A stretch of DNA of 64,000 nucleotides. Origin: Vibrio profundi (GTDB taxonomy: Bacteria; Pseudomonadota; Gammaproteobacteria; Enterobacterales; Vibrionaceae). A program made the translations under genes and the position numbers. The notes beneath the pieces were generated by a model. That model was not told where the DNA came from. It ran no database searches and was given only the letters and a program-made list of their open reading frames with translations. The stretch spans positions 98,720 to 162,719 of the forward strand of contig NZ_RZIS01000008.1 of NCBI RefSeq assembly GCF_005281835.1, written 5' to 3'. Below, piece by piece: positions 42,559-52,040 of the stretch (positions within the stretch are counted from its first letter, which is position 1; every line of letters starts with the position of its first letter).

Positions 42559-44883
42559 ATGAGCCAAGCTATCTGTAAATTGATCGCTCAGGAATTAAAT
42601 GTTCGACCTGAGCAAGTTATCGCTGCGGTAAATTTAATCGACGACGGTAACACCGTCCCTTTCATTGCCCGATACCGTAAAGAGGTAACTGGCGCGCTCG
42701 ACGACACACAGCTGCGCACCTTAGACAGCCGCTTATCTTACCTACGAGAATTAGACGACCGTCGCCAAACCATTCTCAAATCAATTCAAGACCAAGGGAA
42801 ATTAACCCCAGAACTTGAACAAGACATCGCTCAAGCGGACAGCAAAACCCGCTTAGAAGATTTGTACTTACCTTACAAACCTAAGCGCCGCACTAAAGGT
42901 CAAATCGCTATTGAAGCAGGCTTAGAACCGCTTGCCGATAAGCTATGGACACAGTCACAAACCGAACCAGAATCAGAAGCCGCTCAATACATCGATTCAG
43001 ATAAAGGTATCGCTGACAGCAAAGCAGCCCTAGATGGCGCACGTGCGATCATCATGGAGCGTATTGCAGAAGACGCCAACTTACTGGAGAAAATTCGTCA
43101 GCACCTGACTCGCCATGCCGAATTAGGCGCACGAGTAGTGGCAGGTAAAGAGCACGAAGGTGAGAAATTCAAAGACTACTTTGAGCATGATGAAGCGATC
43201 AGCAAAGTGCCTTCTCACCGAGCACTGGCAATGCTGCGTGGCCGTAACGAAGGCTTCCTAACGCTAGCCATGAATGCTGACCCAGCTCAAGAAGAAAGCA
43301 TTCGTAGTTCGTACTGCGAAACTATTATTGCCGATCACTACGGCATTACATTGAGTAGCGCACCCGCAGATACATGGCGTAAGCAAGTGATCAGTTGGGC
43401 ATGGCGCATCAAAGTCTCGATGCACATGGAAACCGAATTAATGGGCGCAATGAAAGAGCGCGCAGAAATCGAAGCGATCGAAGTATTCGCCACCAACCTT
43501 AAAGACCTATTAATGGCTGCGCCAGCAGGCCCTAGAGCAACGCTTGGCCTGGATCCTGGTTTGCGTACGGGTTCGAAAATCGCGGTGGTCGACTCAACAG
43601 GTAAAGTATTGGCGACAGAAACCATTTACCCGCACCCACCTCAAAAGCAATACGACAAATCCGCGCATGTCGTTGAGCAAATGGTTCGCCAATTTAATGT
43701 TGACCTGATTGCGATTGGTAATGGTACCGCTTCACGCGAAACCGACAGTTTTGTCGCTGACGTCATTAAGCGTGGCAACCTAAAAGCACAAAAAATCATT
43801 GTTAGCGAAGCCGGTGCATCGGTGTACTCAGCGTCTGAACTGGCAGCGAAAGAGTTTCCGAATATGGACGTCTCTTTACGTGGCGCAGTATCGATTGCAC
43901 GACGCTTACAAGATCCGCTCGCAGAGCTTGTGAAGATTGATCCAAAGTCCATTGGTGTGGGCCAATACCAGCATGATGTAAGCCAAACCATGCTTGCTAA
44001 ACGCCTCGATGCGATTGTGGAAGACTGTGTAAATGCGGTTGGTGTTGACGTCAATACTGCGTCGGCGGCACTGCTTACCCGAGTGGCAGGCTTATCGACT
44101 ACCATCGCACAAAATATCGTTGACTACCGTGATGAAAACGGCCGCTTCGAAGCACGTACAACGCTAAAGAAAGTCGCACGCCTTGGGCCAAAAGCGTTTG
44201 AACAATGTGCGGGTTTCCTACGTATTATGGATGGCAAAAATCCATTGGATGCTTCCTCCGTGCACCCTGAAGCCTACCCTGTAGTGAAAGCCATCGCAGA
44301 GAAAAACCAAAAAGCGATCACATCTCTGGTCGGTGATTCAGATTTCTTACGAGGATTACATGCGATTGATTACACCGACGATAACTTCGGCGTACCAACG
44401 GTAACCGACATCATCAAAGAACTCGATAAACCGGGTCGTGACCCACGCCCTGAGTTCAAGACGGCAACATTCGCTGATGGTGTGAATAGTGTATCTGACC
44501 TAGAGCCAGGCATGATATTAGAAGGTGTCGTTTCGAATGTGGCTAACTTTGGCGCTTTCGTTGATATCGGCGTGCACCAAGACGGTTTAGTCCATATTTC
44601 AGCACTGACCGACCGTTTTGTCTCTGATCCACGTGAAGTCGTGAAAGCGGGCGACATCGTGAAAGTGAAAGTGATGGAAGTGGATGTACAGCGTAAACGC
44701 ATCGCGCTTTCTATGCGCATGAAAGATGAACCGGGACAAGACAACCGTTCACAACGTTCTAGCGCTCCACGTAATACTTCGGCCCCTCGCCAAAACCAAG
44801 GCAACCAACGCCGACGAGAAGAACCACAGAATGGTGCCATGGGTGGCGCCTTCGCTGCTGCCTTCGCCAAAGCGAAAAAGTAG
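42559..44883 (+). CDS. tex: Tex-family RNA-binding transcription accessory protein
   Basis: 774 residues (YhgF/Tex). N-terminal Tex helical domain, a YqgF-like RNase H-fold domain near 325-450 (LGLDPGLRTGSKIAVVDS), helix-hairpin-helix repeats near 490-560 (VNTASAALLTRVAGL), and an S1 RNA-binding domain near 645-720 (GAFVDIGVHQDGLVHISAL). It ends in a low-complexity Arg/Gln/Pro-rich tail. Neighbour of ompR-greB as in many Gammaproteobacteria. Confidence 0.96.
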   Translation: MSQAICKLIAQELNVRPEQVIAAVNLIDDGNTVPFIARYRKEVTGALDDTQLRTLDSRLSYLRELDDRRQTILKSIQDQGKLTPELEQDIAQADSKTRLEDLYLPYKPKRRTKGQIAIEAGLEPLADKLWTQSQTEPESEAAQYIDSDKGIADSKAALDGARAIIMERIAEDANLLEKIRQHLTRHAELGARVVAGKEHEGEKFKDYFEHDEAISKVPSHRALAMLRGRNEGFLTLAMNADPAQEESIRSSYCETIIADHYGITLSSAPADTWRKQVISWAWRIKVSMHMETELMGAMKERAEIEAIEVFATNLKDLLMAAPAGPRATLGLDPGLRTGSKIAVVDSTGKVLATETIYPHPPQKQYDKSAHVVEQMVRQFNVDLIAIGNGTASRETDSFVADVIKRGNLKAQKIIVSEAGASVYSASELAAKEFPNMDVSLRGAVSIARRLQDPLAELVKIDPKSIGVGQYQHDVSQTMLAKRLDAIVEDCVNAVGVDVNTASAALLTRVAGLSTTIAQNIVDYRDENGRFEARTTLKKVARLGPKAFEQCAGFLRIMDGKNPLDASSVHPEAYPVVKAIAEKNQKAITSLVGDSDFLRGLHAIDYTDDNFGVPTVTDIIKELDKPGRDPRPEFKTATFADGVNSVSDLEPGMILEGVVSNVANFGAFVDIGVHQDGLVHISALTDRFVSDPREVVKAGDIVKVKVMEVDVQRKRIALSMRMKDEPGQDNRSQRSSAPRNTSAPRQNQGNQRRREEPQNGAMGGAFAAAFAKAKK

Positions 44884-44910
44884 CTTTAGCGAACCCTTCC
44901 ACTAAAAATC

Positions 44911-44945
44911 AAAACCCACTTTAGGCTATAAAGTGGGTTTTATTT
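44911..44945 (+). terminator. Terminator after tex
   Basis: AAAACCCACTTTA and TAAAGTGGGTTTT form a 13-bp stem with a short loop, followed by ATTTT; 27 bases after the stop. Confidence 0.88.
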
Positions 44946-44978
44946 TAGCGCTTCCCCTAGAAACCATATCGTTTTACG

Positions 44979-45452
44979 TTATAAAACCGCTATAACTTCT
45001 GATGGGGTATGAGGTGCCACAGCGTGACCATAGTGATACTTAATGATCTTGCGCCGCTTCTCCATCTGACCTTCTTGTATTGCCGCATCTAAAACGTGCT
45101 TAGGCAGTCGAAAACGCATTGTGTAACCTTTTCCTTGCCCAGCGCTGTATGTCTGTAGCGCCAGCAAATCAAATAGCCGTTCTAAAGTACTTTTAGGGTC
45201 TTCATGATAAATTGAGTCCGCTTCAGATTCTTCTTCTACCCCATATCCGGGGTGTTCAGATGGATCCCAAGCCGATTGCTTTCGTCGTTTATCATCAGAC
45301 TTTACCCTACGTTCTGCATTGGTTTTAGCCAATGCGACAGTAGGTGCTATCGGTTCACGCACTTTGTTTTCGCGCGCAACTTGCTCTGTTTGCACATTCA
45401 CGGATGGGGCGATCAGTGGCACACTAACTACTGTTGCAGGTGACACTATCAT
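44979..45452 (-). CDS. Conserved protein of unknown function
   Basis: 157 residues. The first ~80 are disordered-looking (Val/Pro/Thr-rich, then highly charged: KSDDKRRKQSAWDPSEH), and the C-terminal half looks folded and helical (STLERLFDLLALQTY, HVLDAAIQEGQ). A strong ribosome site GAGGAGG lies seven bases before the ATG. It is on the same strand downstream of bioH. No family is recognised, and no catalytic motif of Lon or another protease is present. Confidence 0.7.
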   Translation of the reverse strand: MIVSPATVVSVPLIAPSVNVQTEQVARENKVREPIAPTVALAKTNAERRVKSDDKRRKQSAWDPSEHPGYGVEEESEADSIYHEDPKSTLERLFDLLALQTYSAGQGKGYTMRFRLPKHVLDAAIQEGQMEKRRKIIKYHYGHAVAPHTPSEVIAVL

Positions 45453-45627
45453 TGCGAAACCTCCTCAAGAATCGCCCGAAGCAATGTTCTGTTTCTAGCT
45501 CGAAGGTAGCCTCTCTTCTCACCACTACGCCCAAACTAAATACAGCCCCATCAAAACCATTCAAGCTAGGCTCTCAGATTTCTTTGGTTAGATTATATAT
45601 CGACCATATTGATTATAATTTTAGCAA

Positions 45628-46395
45628 TTATTTGCTCGCGAAGCTGATCAGCTGGTTACAAAATGTGTCGGCTTCAGTCATAAATGGAGCGTGGGAGGAC
45701 TGACTAAAAATATATTGTTCAGTATCTGGAACCGCTTTTTCCAAGTCTTTCGCCACCTTGAGCGGCACTAAACCATCCAGTCGACCATATAAGCGCAGCA
45801 TAGGGACAGAAATCTGAGGAAGTCGCTCTCTAAGGTCAACCTTGGCTAGCATATTGAGGCCAGCCAATAAAGAATCAGGGTTAGGAAGCGGACGTGATAG
45901 CACTGCATGTTTTAGCTGCTTCACATCTTGGCGAGCAGAAGGGCTACCCATGGCTTGCAGCGCCATAAAACGTTCAATGGTCGTTTGAAAATCTTCGACC
46001 AACTGCTCTGTGAATGCCGTTAGCACATTGGGCTGAATACCGCGCCAAGGTTTCTCTGCAGCAAATTTAGGAGAGCTTGCTACCGTCACTAATTTACTCA
46101 CGAAATCAGCATGGTGCAGCGCCATATGAGTCGCGACCAATCCACCTAAAGACCACCCGACCCAAATGGCATTTTTAGGCGCATCTTCGATCAGCCGTTG
46201 AGCGATCTCTTCCAAGTTCGAAGCGTGAGTTTGTGCACTATGGCCATAGCCAGGTAAATCCACCACATGCAGGGTAAAATGCGGCTCTAGTGTTTCAACC
46301 GTCTGTTGCCACACCGCACCATTCATCCCCCAGCCATGGACCAATACCAAATCAGGCCCGCTACCCGTAACTTGCCAATATAACGCTTTGCTCAT
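45628..46395 (-). CDS. bioH: Pimeloyl-[ACP] methyl ester esterase
   Basis: Alpha/beta hydrolase that releases pimeloyl-ACP for biotin synthesis. 255 residues from the ATG at 46395, giving MSKALYWQVTG; an upstream ATG at 46425 would add ten residues. LVHGWGMNG oxyanion region, nucleophile Ser82 in GWSLGG (as in E. coli), Asp in GRLDGLVP, His in SSHAPFM. Divergent from gntX, the usual arrangement. Confidence 0.94.
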   Translation of the reverse strand: MSKALYWQVTGSGPDLVLVHGWGMNGAVWQQTVETLEPHFTLHVVDLPGYGHSAQTHASNLEEIAQRLIEDAPKNAIWVGWSLGGLVATHMALHHADFVSKLVTVASSPKFAAEKPWRGIQPNVLTAFTEQLVEDFQTTIERFMALQAMGSPSARQDVKQLKHAVLSRPLPNPDSLLAGLNMLAKVDLRERLPQISVPMLRLYGRLDGLVPLKVAKDLEKAVPDTEQYIFSQSSHAPFMTEADTFCNQLISFASK

Positions 46396-46481
46396 GCTCT
46401 CAATATTCCCTACTTTTACCACCATTCCCCGCTATGGGTGTTTGGTACCGTAATTCAAATCATCCATACTTATTGGTAAAC

Positions 46482-47183
46482 ATGGTATCCGATTGGCTAC
46501 AAAAAACCACACAGCATTATCTGCCTCTACAGTGCCAACTATGTCGTTTAGAAATACCGAAAGCTCACCGCTCTCGCAGTTGGTGTTCTCACTGTCTTGA
46601 GCTTTTTTCTAATACTCCGAGATGCCAACGATGCGGCTTAGCCACAATCACGCAAGTAGAGCAATGCGGGCAATGTTTGTCCAAGCCACCCGCTTGGCAT
46701 CGATTGTATTGTGTCAGCGACTACCAATTTCCAGCTTCTAACTACGTACATCAGGTCAAGTATTCCAAGAAGTTTTGGTATGCACGCGACCTTGCTCAGC
46801 TACTTGCGCCAAAAATTGAAGACCCAGCGCCACTAATCACCAGCGTTCCACTGCATTGGACGCGCTACCTTAATCGCGGATTTAATCAAAGTGCCTTGAT
46901 TACCAAATATCTGGCAAAAGAGCTTGGTACCACCCATCACAGGTTATTCACTCGCAGACGAGCCACACCTAGTCAGCAAGGGTTAACTAAACAGCAACGA
47001 GCCCAAAATCTTAAAAATGCATTCGACCTCCACTATCTTCCTAGCCAATCCCATATTGCGATTGTCGACGATGTCGTCACCACAGGCAGTACCGTGCAGC
47101 ATTTATGCAAATTACTACTTGAAGTGGGCGTCAAAAGAATCGATATTTACTGCATCTGCCGCACTCCTGAACCTTTGAAATAA
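46482..47183 (+). CDS. gntX: ComF/GntX-family phosphoribosyltransferase-like protein
   Basis: 233 residues from the ATG at 46482, chosen over 46434 because the family begins just before the zinc-finger part and the shorter form clears the bioH promoter region. Cysteine pairs CQLC, CSHC, CQRC and CGQC in the first ~75 residues form the N-terminal zinc domain; the PRPP loop is IAIVDDVVTTGST. Relatives are involved in DNA uptake and nutritional use of DNA. The ribosome site is weak. Confidence 0.85.
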   Translation: MVSDWLQKTTQHYLPLQCQLCRLEIPKAHRSRSWCSHCLELFSNTPRCQRCGLATITQVEQCGQCLSKPPAWHRLYCVSDYQFPASNYVHQVKYSKKFWYARDLAQLLAPKIEDPAPLITSVPLHWTRYLNRGFNQSALITKYLAKELGTTHHRLFTRRRATPSQQGLTKQQRAQNLKNAFDLHYLPSQSHIAIVDDVVTTGSTVQHLCKLLLEVGVKRIDIYCICRTPEPLK

Positions 47184-47292
47184 CCTTGTTGGCTTTGATT
47201 TCGAACAACAATGCAACAAAAAAGGGCTGAATTACGATTCTGACAGGAGTAGAATGGCCGTAATAGCCTACAAATTTACTCAGGTATTCGTC

Positions 47293-47877
47293 GTGTCAAA
47301 TATTACTATTACAGAAACAGCTCAAACCCACTTTGCTAACTTACTTGGCCAACAGCCAGAAGGCACAAACATCCGTGTATTCGTGGTTAACCCAGGTACT
47401 CAAAATGCGGAATGTGGCGTATCTTACTGCCCACCAGAAGCGGTAGAATCTACTGATACTGTGCTGACTTTTGAAGGCTTCTCGGCTTACGTAGATGAGC
47501 TAAGCTTGCCGTTCCTAGACGAAGCAGAAATTGACTTCGTGACTGACAAAATGGGTTCTCAGCTGACTCTGAAAGCGCCAAACGCAAAAATGCGTAAAGT
47601 CGCAGATGATGCTTCTCTAATCGAACGTGTTGAGTACGCGATTCAAACTCAAGTGAACCCGCAGCTCGCAGGTCACGGCGGTCACGTAAACCTTGTTGAA
47701 ATTACCGATGAAGGCGTTGCTATCGTTTCATTTGGTGGCGGTTGTAATGGCTGTTCAATGGTTGATGTAACGCTAAAAGAAGGCATCGAAAAAGAGCTTC
47801 TTCAACAATTTGAAGGTGAGCTAACAGCAGTACGCGATGCAACTGAACACGATCGCGGCGAGCACTCTTACTACTAA
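47293..47877 (+). CDS. nfuA: Fe-S cluster carrier protein NfuA
   Basis: 194 residues from the GTG at 47293 (MSNITITETAQTHF), preceded by CAGG; a longer reading from 47254 adds 13 residues not in the family. N-terminal degenerate A-type domain, and a C-terminal Nfu domain with the cluster-binding CNGC (Cys151, Cys154). Delivers 4Fe-4S clusters. Sits after gntX as in E. coli (bioH-gntX-nfuA). Confidence 0.95.
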   Translation: MSNITITETAQTHFANLLGQQPEGTNIRVFVVNPGTQNAECGVSYCPPEAVESTDTVLTFEGFSAYVDELSLPFLDEAEIDFVTDKMGSQLTLKAPNAKMRKVADDASLIERVEYAIQTQVNPQLAGHGGHVNLVEITDEGVAIVSFGGGCNGCSMVDVTLKEGIEKELLQQFEGELTAVRDATEHDRGEHSYY

Positions 47878-47938
47878 TCGAGTCGCTTATCGCTCAGTGA
47901 GCCTGCCAATATTGGCGATCGCTCTGAAATATGAAATC

Positions 47939-47970
47939 AAAGGTTGATGTGAAAACATCAACCTTTTTTA
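47939..47970 (+). terminator. Terminator after nfuA
   Basis: AAAGGTTGATGT, GAAA loop, ACATCAACCTTT: perfect 12-bp stem with a T-run. Confidence 0.92.
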
Positions 47971-48054
47971 ATGGCTATGATTCAATGCCAGTGTCAATCA
48001 TTCTTATTTTCTCATATATTAGTAGACATACTTTCTAGCTAAGGAGCGAGCGAA

Positions 48055-48609
48055 ATGACAAAAAGGACTGCGCCAGAAATTCTGGCCAAACAAACTGTCG
48101 CTCAATCAAAATTGTTCTCTATTGAGTCTCTCGACTTACGCTTTTCAAACGGTGTGGAACGCACATACGAACGCATGAAGCCAAGTGGCCGCCACGCCGT
48201 AATGATGGTCCCTATCACTGAAAATGGCGATATTTTACTGGTTCGCGAATACGCCGCAGGAACCGAGCGCTACGAACTTGGTTTTCCGAAAGGTTTAATT
48301 GATTTAGGTGAAACTCCTGCCCAAGCCGCTGACCGAGAGCTCAAAGAAGAAATCGGTTTTGGCACCAATAAGCTCACACCGTTAAAAGAAGTGATTCTCG
48401 CTCCCTCTTATTTTTCAAGCAAGATGACATTATTCATTGCCGAAGACCTATACTCAGAAAAGCTAGAAGGTGATGAACCAGAACCATTAGACGTTGTGCG
48501 CTGGCCATTAGCTCAGGCGGAGGAGTTACTGACTCACCTCGACTTTTGCGAAGCCCGCAGCATAACCGCCCTACTACTAGCAATCAGAATATTAAAAGCG
48601 CAAGAGTAG
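48055..48609 (+). CDS. nudE: ADP compounds hydrolase NudE
   Basis: Nudix hydrolase of 184 residues acting on ADP-ribose, NADH and Ap3A. The Nudix box is GFPKGLIDLGETPAQAADRE followed by LKEEIGFG, a full GX5EX7REUXEEXGU match. It is 6 bases upstream of cysQ, forming an operon. Strong ribosome site AAGGAGCGAG. Confidence 0.94.
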   Translation: MTKRTAPEILAKQTVAQSKLFSIESLDLRFSNGVERTYERMKPSGRHAVMMVPITENGDILLVREYAAGTERYELGFPKGLIDLGETPAQAADRELKEEIGFGTNKLTPLKEVILAPSYFSSKMTLFIAEDLYSEKLEGDEPEPLDVVRWPLAQAEELLTHLDFCEARSITALLLAIRILKAQE

Positions 48610-48615
48610 CCAACT

Positions 48616-49443
48616 ATGCCAATAACAAAAGACCTGTCTCACCTACTTCCTTCTGTCATCGAAATTGCTCGTTCAGCCGGGCAGCTTATTCTCGAAATTT
48701 ACGAGAAGAAAGATTACGAAGAATTTACCAAGAGTGACGATACACCTGTCACCAGTGCCGACTTGGCCGCCCACAAGTTAATTTCGCAACGCCTAAGTGA
48801 ACTCACTCCAGATATCCCTGTGCTTTCAGAAGAAGCGGCAGATATCAGCCTAGAACAACGCTCACAGTGGGATCGTTACTGGTTAGTCGATCCGTTAGAT
48901 GGCACGCAAGAATTCATTGCTCGCAGTGGTGATTTCGCTACGATCATCGCGCTCATTGAACATAACCGTCCAGTCATGGGTGTCGTATACGGACCGGTCT
49001 CTGGCGTCACCTATTACGCTTATTCAGGAAAAGGCGCGTGGAAAATTCCTGAAATGGCAGAAAGTGTGAAAATTAAAACTCACACTCACGAGCAGCCGAA
49101 TCAATCAATCGCAATCGCGATCAGCCGTCGCCAAGACATCAATCGCATCACTAGCCGTATGAGCCCAAAATGGAACTACGATTTAGTACCTCTTGGTTCT
49201 GCAGCATTGAAGGCCTGTTTAGTTGCTGAAGGCGCTGTGGATTGCTACCTGCGCCTTGGCCCTACTGGTGAATGGGATACCGCCGCAACACAGTGCATTG
49301 TAGAAGAAGCGGGCGGGCGTATTCTCAGTACTCATCTAGAGCCACTTTCTTATAACGAAAGAGAAACACTCGAAAACCCGAATTTTATCGTACTCGGAGA
49401 CGCCGACTTACCGTGGGATGAAATTTTGCAAGGTAAAGATTAG
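48616..49443 (+). CDS. cysQ: 3'(2'),5'-bisphosphate nucleotidase CysQ
   Basis: Removes 3'-phosphoadenosine 5'-phosphate, the by-product of sulfate assimilation. 275 residues of the inositol monophosphatase superfamily: EEAAD metal site, DPLDGTQEF (about 94-102) and the late EWDTAATQCIVEEAGG. Cotranscribed with nudE. Confidence 0.95.
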   Translation: MPITKDLSHLLPSVIEIARSAGQLILEIYEKKDYEEFTKSDDTPVTSADLAAHKLISQRLSELTPDIPVLSEEAADISLEQRSQWDRYWLVDPLDGTQEFIARSGDFATIIALIEHNRPVMGVVYGPVSGVTYYAYSGKGAWKIPEMAESVKIKTHTHEQPNQSIAIAISRRQDINRITSRMSPKWNYDLVPLGSAALKACLVAEGAVDCYLRLGPTGEWDTAATQCIVEEAGGRILSTHLEPLSYNERETLENPNFIVLGDADLPWDEILQGKD

Positions 49444-49473
49444 CCAGAGTAAATAGCGCTTCTCATCAAACTA

Positions 49474-49509
49474 AAAAGGCTCGATACACCAAGTGTATCG
49501 AGCCTTTTC
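49474..49509. terminator. Terminator between cysQ and gspN
   Basis: AAAAGGCTCGATACAC, a three-base loop and the complement ending CCTTTT form a 16-bp stem with T/A-runs on both sides, serving the convergent cysQ and gsp operon. Confidence 0.92.
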
Positions 49510-49553
49510 TATTGTTTAGCAACACCGCTATTTCGTACTAACGAAGGAAGAAG

Positions 49554-50315
49554 CTAAAGTTTCCCTTGATAGCTAAACTGGTAGCGCCCTTGCGTATTAG
49601 GGTTTCCAAGCCACTTGAGCTGACTCTTCATCGCTTGAGGGAACTCAGCTCCCGGCTTGAACCATGCTGAAGCGCTGTAGCGTTGGTTCGGAGAAAGCTG
49701 CGCCGAAAATTCACTGCTCACTTCTGAACTGCTCTGATCGCCTTTTGCGCTAAGCTCACTATTTTCGCAGCTAATATCCGCAATCACAGGTCCAAGATTA
49801 AGCGCACCGATAGGCGACTCCACACCAGCATGACTCCACGCCAAAGTACCTTCACCTGACTGACACCAAGGAGATGCGTAAACGGCGTGCTTCACAGTCA
49901 ATTCGAGCTGCCCGCCAACAGAAACTGGCACAGGGATAGCCGGCGCGTAGTCCATCACTTTCTCTGCTGGTATTGATGCCACTAAGTTCTCAACATACGC
50001 GCCACTCAAGCTATAACCAAGTGCGCCTTTACCGCGTATATTCATGTCACTTTGGCGGCCAAATCGCACTGCAATTTCTGCTTTCGCTTGAAGAAGCTTA
50101 GAAAACTGAAAGTCCCACTGCACCGAACCGTAGTTCATATTCTGCCAAGCCACATTCCTAGCACTGCCTGTCCACAAAGACCCTTCCACACCTTCAATAT
50201 CCAACCCTCTAACAGGTGGCAACTGTTTGAGGGCGAAAGAAGCTGGAAGGTGCAATATCAAGCTAACCGAAAAGCAGATAACAAAAATGGCACCATATAA
50301 TAAGCCGCGTTTCAC
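49554..50315 (-). CDS. gspN: Type II secretion protein N
   Basis: 253 residues from the GTG at 50315, preceded by GAGG; the longer reading from 50399 runs into gspM. One N-terminal membrane helix (about 5-25) and a periplasmic beta-rich domain of the GspN/EpsN family. Last gene of the T2SS operon, one base after gspM. Its role in secretion is not well defined, and it is dispensable in some species. Confidence 0.9.
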   Translation of the reverse strand: MKRGLLYGAIFVICFSVSLILHLPASFALKQLPPVRGLDIEGVEGSLWTGSARNVAWQNMNYGSVQWDFQFSKLLQAKAEIAVRFGRQSDMNIRGKGALGYSLSGAYVENLVASIPAEKVMDYAPAIPVPVSVGGQLELTVKHAVYASPWCQSGEGTLAWSHAGVESPIGALNLGPVIADISCENSELSAKGDQSSSEVSSEFSAQLSPNQRYSASAWFKPGAEFPQAMKSQLKWLGNPNTQGRYQFSYQGKL

Positions 50316-50316
50316 A

Positions 50317-50808
50317 TTAACCTCGCTTAAACTGCAAACGGTTGATTTCAATGACCCCAGATTGTTCCGAGCGATCAATATCCATAAACTCGGCCTCAAC
50401 CCCTTGCTTCTCTTTTAAGTACCTTAGCCAATCAACAAACTGGTTAAACGGTACTGGTTTGATCCACACTTGAAGCATATCGCCTCTCGGTTGAACTCGA
50501 ATCAATTCAATTTTGTAACGACGGATCGACGATGATACCACCTGATTGAGAGGCTGATTGGAAACCACCACGCCACCATTACCACGAAGGTCTGAAATTT
50601 CATCGGCTTTATCTGTTACCCAATTTAGTAACTGCTTTTCGCTTTGAATTCGAGTTTGCGCTAACTCAGCTCTCTGATTTAACGGTTGCAAGACACCCCA
50701 GTAAATTCCACCGATAACGATCAACACCGAGCAGCCTATCACTAGACGTTGCTCACGCTGGCTGATGCTATTCCACCAAGCTTGAAGCGACTCAATTAAG
50801 TTTTTCAT
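50317..50808 (-). CDS. gspM: Type II secretion protein M
   Basis: 163 residues: short cytoplasmic end, a membrane helix at about 22-38 (LVIGCSVLIVIGGIYWGVL), a coiled-coil segment and a ferredoxin-like periplasmic domain. Inner-membrane platform partner of GspL. Eight bases after gspL. Confidence 0.93.
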   Translation of the reverse strand: MKNLIESLQAWWNSISQREQRLVIGCSVLIVIGGIYWGVLQPLNQRAELAQTRIQSEKQLLNWVTDKADEISDLRGNGGVVVSNQPLNQVVSSSIRRYKIELIRVQPRGDMLQVWIKPVPFNQFVDWLRYLKEKQGVEAEFMDIDRSEQSGVIEINRLQFKRG

Positions 50809-50816
50809 TCATGACC

Positions 50817-52040
50817 TCACTTGCGCTTTAAGACAAAGCTGCCAAATACAGCTTCACCATTTCGGTTAAGTGGACCTTGCTCGACCACAAACTGCTCAGA
50901 AAGCTTGGTTCTTGCATCCTCAAAACTCTGAAAATCAGCACTTTTTGCTTGGATACGAACTTCTGAACGATTGCCATCATACTTAATACTTTCCAACTCG
51001 ATCGCGGCGACTTTACCAAGCGTTAACGGTAAGTGAGACAGCCAATGCAGCATCGAATCTTCACCACTAGAGCCACCTAGTCGACTCGCTTCATCATTCA
51101 TTTGACGCTTTAAGTAACTGACGGTAGGGATCTTGCGTTTATTCGGAAATACCGTTCGAAATATACGTTCACTTTCCGCCCGGTAAGCGCTCGCTTGCGT
51201 CTCATATTGCTGAACTAACAGCACCTTTTGAACGACTAATACCGCTAGCAGCAAACAAGCCGCAACCGCTACTTTTTGCCAAATTCGCCAATATTTTAAG
51301 AACGATGATTTCGCTTTAAAGCTGCCTGTCAGCAAGTTAACCGAGCTTGTAATGGCATGTTGGCTCAAAAGCGCCATGACCAATTCCGCAGGCTTTACTT
51401 GCCAATCGACACTCTGATTCTCCATCGCCGATTCAGACGGCAAACCTGTGTAGCTATAAACCATGAGAGTTTCGTCGTCTTCACTGTCAAACCAATCAGA
51501 ACGGCTAAATAGCCCTAGCCAGCTGTCGTCTACAGAAGCGACTTTGAATTCACTCTTACGCAGTAGCCATTGTGAATCTAACTGTAATGCCGTTACGCCC
51601 TGCTCTTCAATTGGCAACGCGAAAGTATCAGGCAAGATCTTACGAAAAGTGATCCCTTGCTCTTTGAATACAGCAACAATATTGCTTAGCCATTGCTTCT
51701 CGACACCACATACCACCGCACTGGTCGCGCTCTTATCCAATACTGTAAAGTGCAGGTCATCGACATCCTGCGCCACTTCATCTTCTAATAAGTAGGGCAA
51801 CATGGACTCAAACTGGCGAGCAGCCCCTTTCGGGATTTCTACTTCTGTTACCAAGCAATCGCTACCTGATAATAATGCGATACAACTTCTTTGCTGCGCG
51901 TAAGGCGTCAACTCATCTAATTGCTGCCAACTTGCCAGTTCACCACTGGCTATCACTTCTTGTTGGCTTGTCGACCAAACGCACCACGGCACAGGGCTCT
52001 GCGGTTCACTACTCAGTCGAACGGTCAGAAACTCGCTCAC
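50817..52040 (-). CDS. gspL: Type II secretion protein L
   Basis: 407 residues from the GTG at 52040, which has GGAGGG six bases ahead and begins VSEFLTVRLSSEPQSP like EpsL of V. cholerae; 52052 would add four residues. Cytoplasmic actin-like domain (about 1-245) that binds the GspE ATPase, one membrane helix near 260-280, and a periplasmic ferredoxin-like domain. Overlaps gspK by 32 bases. Confidence 0.94.
   Translation of the reverse strand: MSEFLTVRLSSEPQSPVPWCVWSTSQQEVIASGELASWQQLDELTPYAQQRSCIALLSGSDCLVTEVEIPKGAARQFESMLPYLLEDEVAQDVDDLHFTVLDKSATSAVVCGVEKQWLSNIVAVFKEQGITFRKILPDTFALPIEEQGVTALQLDSQWLLRKSEFKVASVDDSWLGLFSRSDWFDSEDDETLMVYSYTGLPSESAMENQSVDWQVKPAELVMALLSQHAITSSVNLLTGSFKAKSSFLKYWRIWQKVAVAACLLLAVLVVQKVLLVQQYETQASAYRAESERIFRTVFPNKRKIPTVSYLKRQMNDEASRLGGSSGEDSMLHWLSHLPLTLGKVAAIELESIKYDGNRSEVRIQAKSADFQSFEDARTKLSEQFVVEQGPLNRNGEAVFGSFVLKRK

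Noticed and set aside
44979..45452. Annotation as an ATP-dependent Lon protease
   Set aside because: No Walker motif and no Ser-Lys protease signature are present; the protein is far too small.
45434..45703. Plus-strand ORF of 89 codons between bioH and the unknown gene
   Set aside because: It overlaps two real minus-strand genes at its ends and has no good ribosome site or recognisable protein character.
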